Positions 8,915-18,293 of a stretch of DNA of 64,000 bases are shown one piece after another (the first letter of the stretch is position 1; every line of letters begins with the position of its first letter). Made by a program: the position numbers and the translations under genes. Origin of the DNA: Planctomycetaceae bacterium (GTDB taxonomy: Bacteria > Planctomycetota > Planctomycetia > Planctomycetales > Planctomycetaceae); assembly GCA_041398785.1 (NCBI GenBank), contig JAWKUA010000005.1, positions 302,731 through 366,730 on the forward strand, in the 5' to 3' direction. Below the pieces are notes generated by a model. It was not told the origin of the DNA and searched no databases. It saw only the letters and a program-made list of their open reading frames with translations.

Positions 8915-9137
8915 GACTCGCACGGACGACGATCCACTGCGAGCTTACCTGCCTGAGTGCAGGCGCCGGTCGTAGCGAACGGCCGTGCCGGCAGCCGGGT
9001 CAATTCCCGATGTGTGATCCCGTGTCTCTGAACGCTGCGCCACGAATTGCCGCGCGATCGAACGCCGGATCGGCCTTCATTCATCGATCTTCCCCGCACG
9101 CACTGAAGCTGTGTGCGCGTTGCAAAGGCTGCTCGTC

Positions 9138-10076
<939 letters not shown>

Positions 10077-10182
10077 CGGCAGACCGGAAACCGCGAAGTT
10101 CGGGAAATCTTCGCGTCACCGGCCTGTCGTCGACTGAGAAACGCGGCGATGGCGTGTGACATTTGGCAGGCCATTCGACGCG

Positions 10183-11163
10183 TTACCATTTCCAGTCCGT
10201 TACGCCCTTCAGGTTCTGGATGCGTTCGGCCGGCCACTTGCCGCCGTGTAGTTGAATGAACGTGTCGGCGGCCATGGCGTAAGTATCGTCGTGAGATTCC
10301 TGGTCCATGCCGGCAACGTGACCGCTGAGGATGACGTTCGACAACTGCAGCAACGGGCTGGAAGTCGGCAGCGGTTCCGTTTCGAACACGTCGAGCCCGG
10401 CGGCCCGCAGTTTTCCGGTCTGAAGCGCGTCAACCAGCGCCGGTTCATCGACCAGCGGACCTCGCGATGTGTTGATCAGCACCGCCGTCGGCTTCATCTT
10501 CGCGATCGTATCGGCGTTGATCATATGCCGCGTTTCCGGGACGACCGGAGCGTGCAGCGATACATAGTCGGATTCCGACAGCAACTGATCGAAGGACACC
10601 AGCCGAATACCGTGTTCATTGACAAATTCCGGGGCCGCGAACGGATCCGCGGCAATCACCGTCATTCCCAGGCCAATCGCGCGCGTGGCCGTGGCCCGCC
10701 CGATGCGGCCCAGACCGACCAGTCCCAGGGTGCTGCCCATCACTCGGGGCAGCGCGATGCGAGTCCATTCGCCGCGGCGGACTTCCTGGTCCAGCCGGGG
10801 AAACCCGCGCGCGAGCGCCATCAGCATCGCGATGGCATGTTCGGCCACGGAGTGATGGTTGACTCCGGGAGTCGTCGCGACGACGACACCGCGACGGTCG
10901 CTTTCCGGCAGATCGACGGCATCGAAGCCAACGCCAGCGCGACAGATGACGCGCAGATCGGGGCTGTTGGCAATCACGCCGGCCGTGATCGGCTCCGAAC
11001 CGGCCAGGATTCCGTGGTAGCCCTGGACAGCATTCGTCAGGACGTCTTCGTTCCACAGGTTCAGATTGCGGGGCACAACGTCGCATTCGAACCCGGCGGC
11101 TTTCAGTGTGTCGAAATGAGGTCCGGTTTCGGCGTTGAGCGCCGTGCAGAGGATTCGTGGCAT
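10183..11163 (-). CDS. D-isomer-specific 2-hydroxyacid dehydrogenase (phosphoglycerate dehydrogenase-like)
   Basis: The 326-residue protein is an NAD-dependent dehydrogenase of the SerA/glyoxylate reductase family. It shows the substrate-domain Arg region ICRAGVGFDAVDL, the Rossmann fingerprint LGLVGLGRIGRATATRA, the NTSRGPLVDEPALVDAL block and the catalytic His in LSGHVAGMDQESHDD. The PHIA sequence usual around that His is replaced by SGHVAG. Length fits members without the ACT domain, so it is more likely a glyoxylate or hydroxypyruvate reductase-like enzyme than a regulated SerA. A GTG five codons upstream (11178) is an alternative start; AAGGTGA before the ATG could serve as its ribosome binding site. 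It is a single gene, divergent from infC. Confidence 0.88.
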   Translation of the reverse strand: MPRILCTALNAETGPHFDTLKAAGFECDVVPRNLNLWNEDVLTNAVQGYHGILAGSEPITAGVIANSPDLRVICRAGVGFDAVDLPESDRRGVVVATTPGVNHHSVAEHAIAMLMALARGFPRLDQEVRRGEWTRIALPRVMGSTLGLVGLGRIGRATATRAIGLGMTVIAADPFAAPEFVNEHGIRLVSFDQLLSESDYVSLHAPVVPETRHMINADTIAKMKPTAVLINTSRGPLVDEPALVDALQTGKLRAAGLDVFETEPLPTSSPLLQLSNVILSGHVAGMDQESHDDTYAMAADTFIQLHGGKWPAERIQNLKGVTDWKW

Positions 11164-11594
11164 GTTCGGTTTCGTCACCTTTGGTCGGTAAATTGGCGGG
11201 AATGGCCGATGCCGGAGTTCGGCACCAGGCGCGGATGTTAAGCGACGCCGCTGCGCTTCGCTCGGCCGCGACGAAAAATCGCCGCACTTCCGTCGCCGAC
11301 TTGCCGTCCCGGCGCCTCAACGCTGAACCCGGAAAGAAATGCACGACGGATTGGCGATTCGGTCGAACAGACGTCCCGCCGCAGCGTGAGTTCCCGGCAG
11401 CGGCTGGCTTCGGCACAGCGCTGGAATCCTTTTTCACCGGCAGCGGACTTCCCAGCGGAATGGTTTTTTCCGTAAGATCTTGCTGTGAAAGCCGCAGGGA
11501 AGTATCAATTGCTGAGTATTCCTGCATATTACTGGTTGGGAATCCGCTGAAGTCGATTCCCGCCAATCCACTGTTCCCAGAGAAGGAGGAAACT
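11164..11594. other. Long leader region upstream of infC
   Basis: About 430 bases separate the dehydrogenase start from the AUU start of infC. The infC frame stays open through it, but the sequence shows no IF-3 similarity, so I treat it as leader plus divergent promoters. No conserved leader structure was identified by eye. Confidence 0.5.
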
Positions 11595-11597
11595 ATT
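11583..11597 (+). promoter_or_regulatory. infC: infC ribosome binding site and AUU start codon
   Basis: AAGGAGG at 11583-11589 is a near-perfect Shine-Dalgarno sequence. Five bases later comes ATT (11595-11597), followed in frame by IF-3. An AUU start is the known basis of autoregulation in enterobacterial infC, where IF-3 discriminates against its own start codon. Confidence 0.88.
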
Positions 11598-12134
11598 AAA
11601 CGCTCTCGTCCCACCGCGGCTCCCCAGGTAAACACTCCGCGGATGAATGAACGCATTCGCATTTCTCCGATTCGCGTCGTCAACGCCGAAGGAGAAATGC
11701 TTGGGGAAATGGAAACGGAAGAAGCTCTCAGAATGGCGATGGATCAGGGGCTGGACCTTGTGGAAGTCAGTCCGGACGCCCGCCCGCCGGTTTGCCGCAT
11801 CATGAATTACGGCAAAGTGATCTATGAGCGCCAAAAGAAGTCCAGCGGGCCCAAACAGCATCGCACGCAGTTGAAGCAGCTGCGGTTGCGGGCAAAGACC
11901 GGGGCTCACGACATTGAAGTCAAAGTCAACAAGGCTCGGGAGTTTCTGGGCCGGCGTGACAAGGTGAAGATCAACGTGATGTTCCGCGGTCGCGAGAACG
12001 CTCACCACGACCGCGGTCGGGAGATGCTGGAAGAAATCGTCGAATCGCTGAAGGACGTGGCCACCGTCGAACAGTCGCCGCGGATGGAAAGCGGCCGGAT
12101 GATGTCCGTCCTGCTGTCTCCGCATGCCAAGTGA
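11595..12134 (+). CDS. infC: Translation initiation factor IF-3
   Basis: IF-3 binds the 30S subunit, prevents premature joining of 50S and proofreads the start codon and initiator tRNA. The N-terminal domain holds ISPIRVVNAEGEMLGEM and GLDLVEVSPDARPPVCRIMNYGK, the family signature. A lysine-rich linker (YERQKKSSGPKQHR) joins it to the C-terminal domain with IEVKVNKAREFLGRRDKVKINVMFRGRE. Starting at ATT gives 179 residues, matching the usual 180; the first ATG (11643) would remove 16 residues and leave no ribosome binding site. The expected partners rpmI and rplT are absent: the next gene is a sulfatase 117 bases downstream. Regulation by AUU-start autocontrol is inferred from the E. coli case. 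Confidence 0.95.
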   Translation: MKRSRPTAAPQVNTPRMNERIRISPIRVVNAEGEMLGEMETEEALRMAMDQGLDLVEVSPDARPPVCRIMNYGKVIYERQKKSSGPKQHRTQLKQLRLRAKTGAHDIEVKVNKAREFLGRRDKVKINVMFRGRENAHHDRGREMLEEIVESLKDVATVEQSPRMESGRMMSVLLSPHAK

Positions 12135-12251
12135 CCGGCATCGCCTGTGCGGGATAGAAACGCATAGCCGATTCCTCACCGGCGGACACCGCGCTTCGGG
12201 TCACGGTGTTTCAGTAAGCGCGGTTCACCAACTGTTTCAGGGCGCAATCCG

Positions 12252-14093
12252 GTGAGAATCACGCCCCTGCTATTCGTCCTGCTTTGTACGCTGACGCGAC
12301 CGGCCACGGCTGTGGATCGGCCGAATGTCGTGTGGCTGGTGTCGGAAGACAACTCCGTTCACTACCTGAAGCTTTACGATCCGCACGGAGCGGAGACACC
12401 GCGCGTTGCCGAACTCGCGGAACACGGTCTGGTCTTTGACCACGCGTTTTCAAACGCTCCCGTTTGCAGTGTCGCCCGGACAACTCTGGCCACGGGCTGC
12501 TACGCACCGCGGATCGGCACTCAGTTCCACCGCAAATCCGTGGCCGTGCCGATGCCGGACGGGCTGGCGATGTTTCCGGAGATCCTGCGAAACGCCGGCT
12601 ACTACACCGCCAACAACAACAAGACCGACTACAACGCCATCCCCGGTGGCCGCGTCTGGGATGATTCGTCCCGGTCCGCGACGTGGAACGGCCGACGAAC
12701 CGGGCAACCGTTCTTTTACATGCAGAGCTTTCCCGTCTGCCACGAAAGCTCGCTGCATTTCAACGAACAGCAGATGCTCAGCGAGTCGACGACAGCCGAC
12801 CCGGACTCCGCGTTTGTTGCTCCGTATCACCCCGACACACCCGTCTTTCGATACACCGCCGCCCGGTATCACGACCGGATCGCTCAGATGGATCAGCAGA
12901 TTGGAGCCGTCGTCGATCAGCTGACGGCCGACGGTTTGCTGGAAGAGACATTCATCTTCTATTTTGGCGATCACGGTGGAGTTCTGCCGGGAAGCAAGGG
13001 GTACGCTCGCGAATGCGGCCTGCACGTGCCGCTGGTCATTCGTGTGCCGGACAAGTGGGCTCATCTGGTTGACGCCGGCGTCGGATCACGGCAAACCGGC
13101 TTCGTCAGCTTCATCGACTTCGCGCCGACCGTGCTGAATCTGGCGGGAATCTCCGTGCCCGATCAAATGGATGGACGACCGTTCGTGGGTTCCGGCATCA
13201 CTCAGGCGGAACTGAACGCCCGCGACGAAGCATTCGGCAGCGCGGACCGTTTCGACGAAAAGTACGATCAGGTGCGCAGTCTTCGGCGGGGACGATACGA
13301 GTACATTCGCAACTACCAGCCGTTCAATTTCGACGGCCTGCAAAACAATTATCGCTACCGGATGCTGGCGTGGCAGGAATGGCGGCAGATGTTTCTGGCC
13401 GGCACCCTGAACGATGCTCAGCGCCGGTTCTTCCTTCCGCGACCGGCCGAACAGCTCTTCGACGTGGAAGCGGATCCGCATGAAGTCAATGACCTGGCAG
13501 ACGACCCACAGCATGAGCACGTCCTGGCGGAGCTTCGGCAGCGGATGACGGAATGGACGAAGTCGCTGCCGGACCTGAGCTTCTATCCGGAAAGTGTCCT
13601 TGCCGAATCGGCCTTTTCCGATCCGACTACCTTCGGACAGGAGAACCGTCAGGCGATCGCCGCGTACGTTGACATCGCGGATCTGCAGCTAATTCCGTTC
13701 GCGCAGGCGGAACAGCGCATTGAGGCGGCACTACAGTCGGACGATCCATGGCAGCGTTATTGGGGACTGATCACCTGCAGCGTTCACGGTCTCCAGGCAG
13801 CGAAATTCGCGAAAACAGCCGGACATCTTGCCGAGAATGATCCGGAAGGGCTGGTGCGTGTGCGCGCCGCCGAGTTCCTGGGACTGATTTCCGCGACGGA
13901 CCCGCAGGCCGTGATTCTCAACGCATTAACAGAATCTGATTCGGCGCTGGAGGTCGGACTGATGCTGAATTCCGTTGTGCTGCTGCGCGATGGCCGACCG
14001 GGTTACGAATTTCGTGTTTCACCGGAGCTGTTTTCGCCGACGGTTAGAAACGACGACACGGTTGCCCGCCGGCTGGAGTACCTGGTTCCATAG
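12252..14093 (+). CDS. Sulfatase family protein
   Basis: The 613-residue protein starts at GTG with a signal peptide (residues 1-20). It is an alkaline phosphatase-superfamily sulfatase that would remove sulfate esters or N-sulfates outside the cytoplasm. RPNVVWLVSEDNS supplies the first metal ligands (ED). The formylglycine position is Cys72 in CSVARTTLATG. The common motif is CxPxR, so this is the variant CxxAR with Val at the Pro position. FYFGDHGGVLPGSKG gives the later metal ligands (DH). The C-terminal 180 residues, after the sulfatase core, look like helical repeats (HEAT-like: WQRYWGLITCSVHGLQAAKF, VRVRAAEFLGLI). Planctomycetes carry many sulfatases for sulfated algal polysaccharides. 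The substrate is not predictable here. Confidence 0.92.
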   Translation: MRITPLLFVLLCTLTRPATAVDRPNVVWLVSEDNSVHYLKLYDPHGAETPRVAELAEHGLVFDHAFSNAPVCSVARTTLATGCYAPRIGTQFHRKSVAVPMPDGLAMFPEILRNAGYYTANNNKTDYNAIPGGRVWDDSSRSATWNGRRTGQPFFYMQSFPVCHESSLHFNEQQMLSESTTADPDSAFVAPYHPDTPVFRYTAARYHDRIAQMDQQIGAVVDQLTADGLLEETFIFYFGDHGGVLPGSKGYARECGLHVPLVIRVPDKWAHLVDAGVGSRQTGFVSFIDFAPTVLNLAGISVPDQMDGRPFVGSGITQAELNARDEAFGSADRFDEKYDQVRSLRRGRYEYIRNYQPFNFDGLQNNYRYRMLAWQEWRQMFLAGTLNDAQRRFFLPRPAEQLFDVEADPHEVNDLADDPQHEHVLAELRQRMTEWTKSLPDLSFYPESVLAESAFSDPTTFGQENRQAIAAYVDIADLQLIPFAQAEQRIEAALQSDDPWQRYWGLITCSVHGLQAAKFAKTAGHLAENDPEGLVRVRAAEFLGLISATDPQAVILNALTESDSALEVGLMLNSVVLLRDGRPGYEFRVSPELFSPTVRNDDTVARRLEYLVP

Positions 14094-14163
14094 CGAATTC
14101 GGGGAAGCATCGCGTTGCAGAACGCACGTTGATGTGACGCGCGGCGGACAACATCGTACGATG

Positions 14164-14247
14164 ATACCCCGAGCGGGGCGATTTGAGGTATTCTGGCTCG
14201 CGGCATGAAGAAGTGCGAAAAGTATCAGAGTTCGCCGCGGCCAGTAT
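14164..14247. repeat. 84-base dispersed repeat, copy 1
   Basis: It aligns without gaps to 39359-39442, with 78 of 84 positions identical by eye. It begins with a small hairpin (CCCC-GAGC-GGGG) and contains a 14-codon frame (ATG at 14205, TGA at 14247-14249, peptide MKKCEKYQSSPRPV). It lies between the sulfatase and ThuA genes. Confidence 0.85.
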
Positions 14248-14291
14248 GATTGCTCTGACCGTTTCGATTCCCCAAGTGCCGGAATTTCCCA

Positions 14292-15353
14292 ATGCGATTG
14301 CCCCGACTGCTCCTGCTGCTGACCCTCACGCTGTCCTGCGCCGCTGACTGTTCCAGTGCCGATGACAGGCTGGTGTTCGATGCAAAAAACGCGGAAGGCA
14401 AGCCGCCGCACGTGGTCCTGATTGCCGGCGACGACGAGTATCGGACGGAAGAATCGATGCCGATGCTGGCGAAGATCCTCAGTCAGAAACACGGCTTCCA
14501 ATGCACCGTTCTGTTTGCCTTCGGGCCGGACTCAGCCGACTACATCGATGCCAACAACCACCAGGGGCTTCGCGGCCTGGACGCACTGGATGACGCCGAT
14601 CTGATGATTATCGGAACGCGCTATCGGCAGCCGGATGCCGCCGGAGCAAAGCATGTGACGGACTTTCTGAATGCCGGCAAGCCAATCATCGGCATTCGCA
14701 CTTCAACGCATGCGTTCAACGGTGACGGCAGCTTCGGAGGCATCGGGTACGCAGAATTCGGTCGGAAAGTGCTGGGCGAGGAATGGGTCAGCCACCACGG
14801 CAGGCACAAGGTGGAAGGCGCTCGAGGAGTCATCACGGAAGACTTCGCCGACCACCCGATTCTGAACGGAGTCACCGACGTGTTCGCTCCCAGCGATGTT
14901 TACGGCGTCATCCATCTGACGGACGACGATCAAATCCTGATGAAGGGAGCGGTGACGGAAAGTCTTGACCCCGGCTCAGCCATCGTCGATGGCCCGGTGA
15001 ACGATCCCATGCAGCCATTCGCGTGGCTGCACACCTACGAAAGTCCGGACAGGAAGAAGACAGGCCGTTCGTTCTGCACGACCGCCGGCGCGTCGGTTGA
15101 TTTGGTGAACGAAGATCTGCGGCGGATGCTTGTCAACGCGGCCTTTTTCTTGCTCAACAAAGACGTTCCGGAACACGCGGATGTCGACTTTGTGGACCCG
15201 TTTTATCCCAGCTTCTACGGCTTCATCACCGATAAGTCGTACTGGAAGAACGCGAATCTGAAACCCGCTGATCTGGGACTGGGCAAGAGCCCGCGACTGC
15301 CCGATCCGCCGGGAAGTCCCGAGTGGAATTTCCGTCCGGTTCCGCCGCAGTAG
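14292..15353 (+). CDS. ThuA domain-containing exported protein
   Basis: The 353-residue protein has a signal peptide (residues 1-24, LLLLLTLTLSCAADCSSA) and a ThuA-like domain with a class I glutamine amidotransferase fold. Typical blocks are HVVLIAGDDEYRTEESMPMLAKIL, DLMIIGTRYRQP, GKPIIGIRTSTHAF and GVTDVFAPSDVYGV. ThuA was named for trehalose utilisation, but the exported planctomycete versions have no proven reaction and are usually found with sulfatases and sugar oxidoreductases, as here. The HHGRHKVEG segment is common in these proteins. A dispersed repeat lies between this gene and the sulfatase upstream, so co-transcription is uncertain. Confidence 0.88.
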   Translation: MRLPRLLLLLTLTLSCAADCSSADDRLVFDAKNAEGKPPHVVLIAGDDEYRTEESMPMLAKILSQKHGFQCTVLFAFGPDSADYIDANNHQGLRGLDALDDADLMIIGTRYRQPDAAGAKHVTDFLNAGKPIIGIRTSTHAFNGDGSFGGIGYAEFGRKVLGEEWVSHHGRHKVEGARGVITEDFADHPILNGVTDVFAPSDVYGVIHLTDDDQILMKGAVTESLDPGSAIVDGPVNDPMQPFAWLHTYESPDRKKTGRSFCTTAGASVDLVNEDLRRMLVNAAFFLLNKDVPEHADVDFVDPFYPSFYGFITDKSYWKNANLKPADLGLGKSPRLPDPPGSPEWNFRPVPPQ

Positions 15354-15390
15354 CGCTACTCGCGGGATTCGCCCTGCTGTCGCCACTCAA

Positions 15391-15427
15391 CAAAAAAGCC
15401 CCGCAATCCGATCAGGCTGCGGGGCTT
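15391..15427 (-). terminator. Rho-independent terminator on the minus strand
   Basis: Read on the minus strand, a perfect 10-base stem (15418-15427 with 15396-15405) around a 12-base loop is followed by a run of T. It lies just after the stop of the small lipoprotein gene and would end that DUF1559-lipoprotein transcript. It also sits 43 bases after the convergent ThuA gene. Confidence 0.88.
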
Positions 15428-15449
15428 CGTTCGTTGTTGCCGGAGCCGG

Positions 15450-15617
15450 CTATTTCTGAGGCATGCCGCCGGCGGAAGGCAGTCCATCCTTCGATGGTCC
15501 TCCGCCGGGAGGCCCCGCAGTGGGATTCTCCGGAATCACCGGATCATTGGAACCGCCGCAGCCAATCATGCAGCTTGACAGAAACAACCCGAACAGCACT
15601 GAACGCACAATTCTCAT
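15450..15617 (-). CDS. Small lipoprotein downstream of a DUF1559 gene
   Basis: A 55-residue frame from ATG at 15617 to TAG. The N-terminus MRIVRSVLFGLFLSSCMIGCGG is a lipoprotein-type signal with two cysteines, Cys20 being the likely lipidated residue. The remainder is rich in Pro and Gly (NPTAGPPGGGPSKDG) and ends with GGMPQK. Planctomycete DUF1559 genes are often followed by a short gene for such a lipoprotein, and this one lies 168 bases after the DUF1559 stop and immediately before a strong terminator. That arrangement, more than the sequence, supports it. Function unknown. Confidence 0.75.
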   Translation of the reverse strand: MRIVRSVLFGLFLSSCMIGCGGSNDPVIPENPTAGPPGGGPSKDGLPSAGGMPQK

Positions 15618-15785
15618 TGCAAACTGTTCCGCAAGAACAAGGGTGATGCCACAGCCCGGATTCCCGACGAAGTGTGGCGAAGCTCAACTGATCGTCTTCA
15701 AACCTTGATGCCGCATGGCAGCCGACTTGTGCCGGACCCCGCCCGGAAGCAGCGATCCGGCAGCCGACGGCCCTGACAGGGAACA

Positions 15786-16805
15786 TCAGAATTCACTGAC
15801 GGGATTCCCTTCGCTCATCGATGCCAGACTGTGCAGAACTCCGTTGATCCATGTGGCGTCGATGTTTTCTGAAAGGAATCGAACGGAACCATCGCCCATC
15901 AGCACCTGAATTCCCCCGATGTGAAAGCTGTTCAGCTGATTGTAGTCGTCGCCAAACCCCCATCCGGTCGGGAACGCACCATTGTCGATCCACATAAAGC
16001 CGTATTGAGGCCCGCCGGTGACTTCCACAAACGCCAGCGTGTTGGACGAACCGTCAAGCATGTCACGGAAGCGAGTTTTCGTCCCGCTGCCGAACAGACC
16101 CTTGTAGCGCGAAAAACCGTTTTCCAGGTGTCCGCCGATCGGGCCGCCCATCGGAAGGTAGTTCGTCAACTGAATTTCCGGGACGGACCCGAACCAGTAT
16201 TCCGTTCCCCAGGTGCCGCTGCTGCCAGGAGCACATCCGCCACCGGAACCATCGGCGTCGGTACACCATGAGTGCAGTCCGGGAAGTGCTCCGGAACCGG
16301 TGATTTGCGGATCAGACGGGCAAAGGTACATGGGCAGCTTGATCTGCGCGTCGTCCCAGTCCAGATCCCACCAGTACTGCCGACGACCCTGTGGATCCGG
16401 GTACGGCAGAATGTCGTATCCCTTCCACGACTGGATCTGGTTGTACAGATTGCCCTGTTCCATATAGGGCAGCAGCAGTGCATGAGCACTTAAAACGTCA
16501 TTCTGGCGTGTGACAGCCAGATCCCAGGACCCCAGCCGGGCCGGGCTGGGGCTGTCTTCGAAGGACACCTTGGCTGGCGGAAAATGACCGTACGTGTCGT
16601 GGTGATTGTGAAGCGCCAGCCCGATCTGCTTCAGGTTGTTCTTGCACTGAGTGCGTCGTGCGGCTTCGCGAGCCTGCTGGACGGCCGGCAGCAGCAGCGC
16701 GATCAGGATTGCGATGATCGCGATGACCACCAGCAATTCAATCAGCGTAAACCCGCCGCGAAGTTCCGGCTTCGTCCTTCGTGTCAAGTGTCTGCAATTG
16801 TGCAT
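15786..16805 (-). CDS. DUF1559 domain-containing protein with prepilin-type N-terminus
   Basis: The 339-residue protein has a basic leader and GGFTLIELLVVIAIIAILIALLLP, the prepilin cleavage and methylation site plus helix. AVQQAREAARRTQCKNNLKQIGLALHNHHD follows, and near the C-terminus IGGIQVLMGDGSVRFLSENID is the DUF1559 signature. Its middle (CPSDPQITGSG, WCTDADGSGGGCAPGSSG) differs from the copy at 9 kb, so the two are paralogues rather than a recent duplication. GGAGG lies 8 bases before the ATG. It probably forms a unit with the small lipoprotein and terminator downstream. Confidence 0.94.
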   Translation of the reverse strand: MHNCRHLTRRTKPELRGGFTLIELLVVIAIIAILIALLLPAVQQAREAARRTQCKNNLKQIGLALHNHHDTYGHFPPAKVSFEDSPSPARLGSWDLAVTRQNDVLSAHALLLPYMEQGNLYNQIQSWKGYDILPYPDPQGRRQYWWDLDWDDAQIKLPMYLCPSDPQITGSGALPGLHSWCTDADGSGGGCAPGSSGTWGTEYWFGSVPEIQLTNYLPMGGPIGGHLENGFSRYKGLFGSGTKTRFRDMLDGSSNTLAFVEVTGGPQYGFMWIDNGAFPTGWGFGDDYNQLNSFHIGGIQVLMGDGSVRFLSENIDATWINGVLHSLASMSEGNPVSEF

Positions 16806-17391
16806 TCAAGGTCCTCCAAGTGGGAAATCTGAAAAATTAACACCAGTGAAAATCCCGGCTGCCATGCAGATTAGGCACTATTCATGCCAAACGTAACTCC
16901 GGGGGACGAAAAAGTGGGCCAATGTGCACATCCACGGTCTCTCGCAATGGCAGCGAAACTGCTTAACCGCAGGTTCAGATTACCGAGGATACCTCTTGAC
17001 GCAACGACGGAAATTCAGGGAAGCCGGACGGCGGCGCCGCTGTGTTCGCGGAAATACCGTTCGTTTGGGCGGCACTGGTGCTGACATATCGTTCATCGTT
17101 GCTCGGAACCGCCACGCCGCCGCAACAGCCGTTGCCAGCCCGTGCGTGCATCGCGGAAAAATCCGAAATTGATCAATGAGCGGTGGCGCGAGGGACATCT
17201 GTACCGGATGTGTACAATTGTGCTGACGTGTTTTGCAAAGGCGTCGTGTTATTCCGCGCCGGGATTGTTGCTGCGGACGGTACGATGAAGGGCACTGTCG
17301 GCCGGAGAATGCCGCGTCGGACATGCGACGATGACCACGATCAGCCGGTGGTTGTGCGCCACCGTCATCCGCATGAGAACAGGTGAGCGTG
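16806..17391. other. Divergent intergenic region
   Basis: About 590 bases between the DUF1559 gene and the small membrane protein gene, transcribed apart. No convincing frame is seen on either strand. Both promoters should be here. Confidence 0.5.
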
Positions 17392-17922
17392 ATGGACAGC
17401 GAGAACCCGTATCTCGTCTCAAGTGAATGTGCGGGCGACGTCGCCGAGTTGCCGGATTTCTCCGAACCAACCGAATTCATGATCGTCGGAGATCTGCTCG
17501 TGTGTGGTCCGGAACTGGACCTCCCTGCCGTTTGCGTGATGACAGGTGCGACAGAATCGCTTGCCAGTGTATGGGAGGCGACTCAGCTTCCGTCGTTCAA
17601 GGTCACCGTGATTCCGAGGCAGTGTCATGTGAGATACTACCTATCGGAAGGGCTCAGCCGGCGTCGAAGTCGCTATGTGTGGCTCTTGTGCGCGACGTTG
17701 CTGCTGGCATTGACGATGTTGGCCGGTGCGCACCTGCGGCTGACAACTTTGAACCCGATTTTCATGGCCGTCATGATGATCCTGGTTGTCGCGTCGCTGA
17801 TTCTTCTGCACCGGAGCTCGGTCTCTCTACAGGTCATCCGCTTCGAGGCGCCTGGCAGGTATTGGATTCGCGGCTTTCCGCCGGAGTACCTGCAACGGAT
17901 TGCCCCGTGGGCACGGCACTGA
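17392..17922 (+). CDS. Small membrane protein of unknown function
   Basis: The 176-residue protein begins with a polar 85-residue region containing LPAVCVMTGA, a short motif reminiscent of small planctomycete membrane proteins with a LPxxCxxTG sequence. A basic stretch (SRRRSR) precedes two adjacent hydrophobic segments, about residues 98-118 (VWLLCATLLLALTMLAGAHL) and 124-143 (IFMAVMMILVVASLILL). A short C-terminal tail contains RFEAPGRYWIRGFPPEYL, which suggests a PH-like or WI-G motif of these proteins. AGGTGAG lies a few bases before the ATG. It is a single gene that converges on the DUF4175-like gene. Confidence 0.75.
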   Translation: MDSENPYLVSSECAGDVAELPDFSEPTEFMIVGDLLVCGPELDLPAVCVMTGATESLASVWEATQLPSFKVTVIPRQCHVRYYLSEGLSRRRSRYVWLLCATLLLALTMLAGAHLRLTTLNPIFMAVMMILVVASLILLHRSSVSLQVIRFEAPGRYWIRGFPPEYLQRIAPWARH

Positions 17923-18002
17923 ACTCGTTTCAATCCGCGGCGCGGAACGCGTTCCGCCGAGACGACTGCTGTCGGCACTAACCCGGATTATTCACGGGTT
18001 TG

Positions 18003-18058
18003 TACGACGGGACTCCGATCCCGTCGAATTGCAGCAACGGGATCGGAGTCCCGTCGTA
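18003..18058. repeat. Perfect 22-base inverted repeat
   Basis: Arms 18003-18024 and 18037-18058 are exact reverse complements around a 12-base loop. The core is GACGGGACTCCGATCCCGT. It could act as a bidirectional transcript end between convergent genes, or be a dispersed palindrome; it lacks the T run of an intrinsic terminator. Confidence 0.85.
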
Positions 18059-18203
18059 AAGTGTGCATTTCGCCGATTCGAGATCACTTCCGTTTCCAGG
18101 ACGCTTTACGTCAGGAATTGCTGATCGCGTGAATCATCCGGGCTAGCGCCGCCGATGATCGGCGACGCCGGTACTCACGACGATTGTTTCGTCGGCCGGG
18201 TAT

Positions 18204-18237
18204 TGTTGGATCGCCCAGGCTCGGCCAGGGTCCAACA
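18204..18237. repeat. Hairpin with 7-base outer stem
   Basis: TGTTGGA (18204-18210) pairs with TCCAACA (18231-18237), and CCC with GGG inside after a three-base bulge. It is part of the same repeat-rich convergent region. Confidence 0.5.
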
Positions 18238-18293
18238 TTGATCACATTACGCCTGCCAGACCACTCGTGGCTGCCAATCCGCGAGGTTTCGGA

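Larger units (their letters stand above)
17923..18293. other. Convergent intergenic region with two hairpins
   Basis: This 370-base region lies between two gene ends facing each other. It holds a perfect 22-base inverted repeat and a second hairpin. Neither is followed by a T run. No gene seen. Confidence 0.6.
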
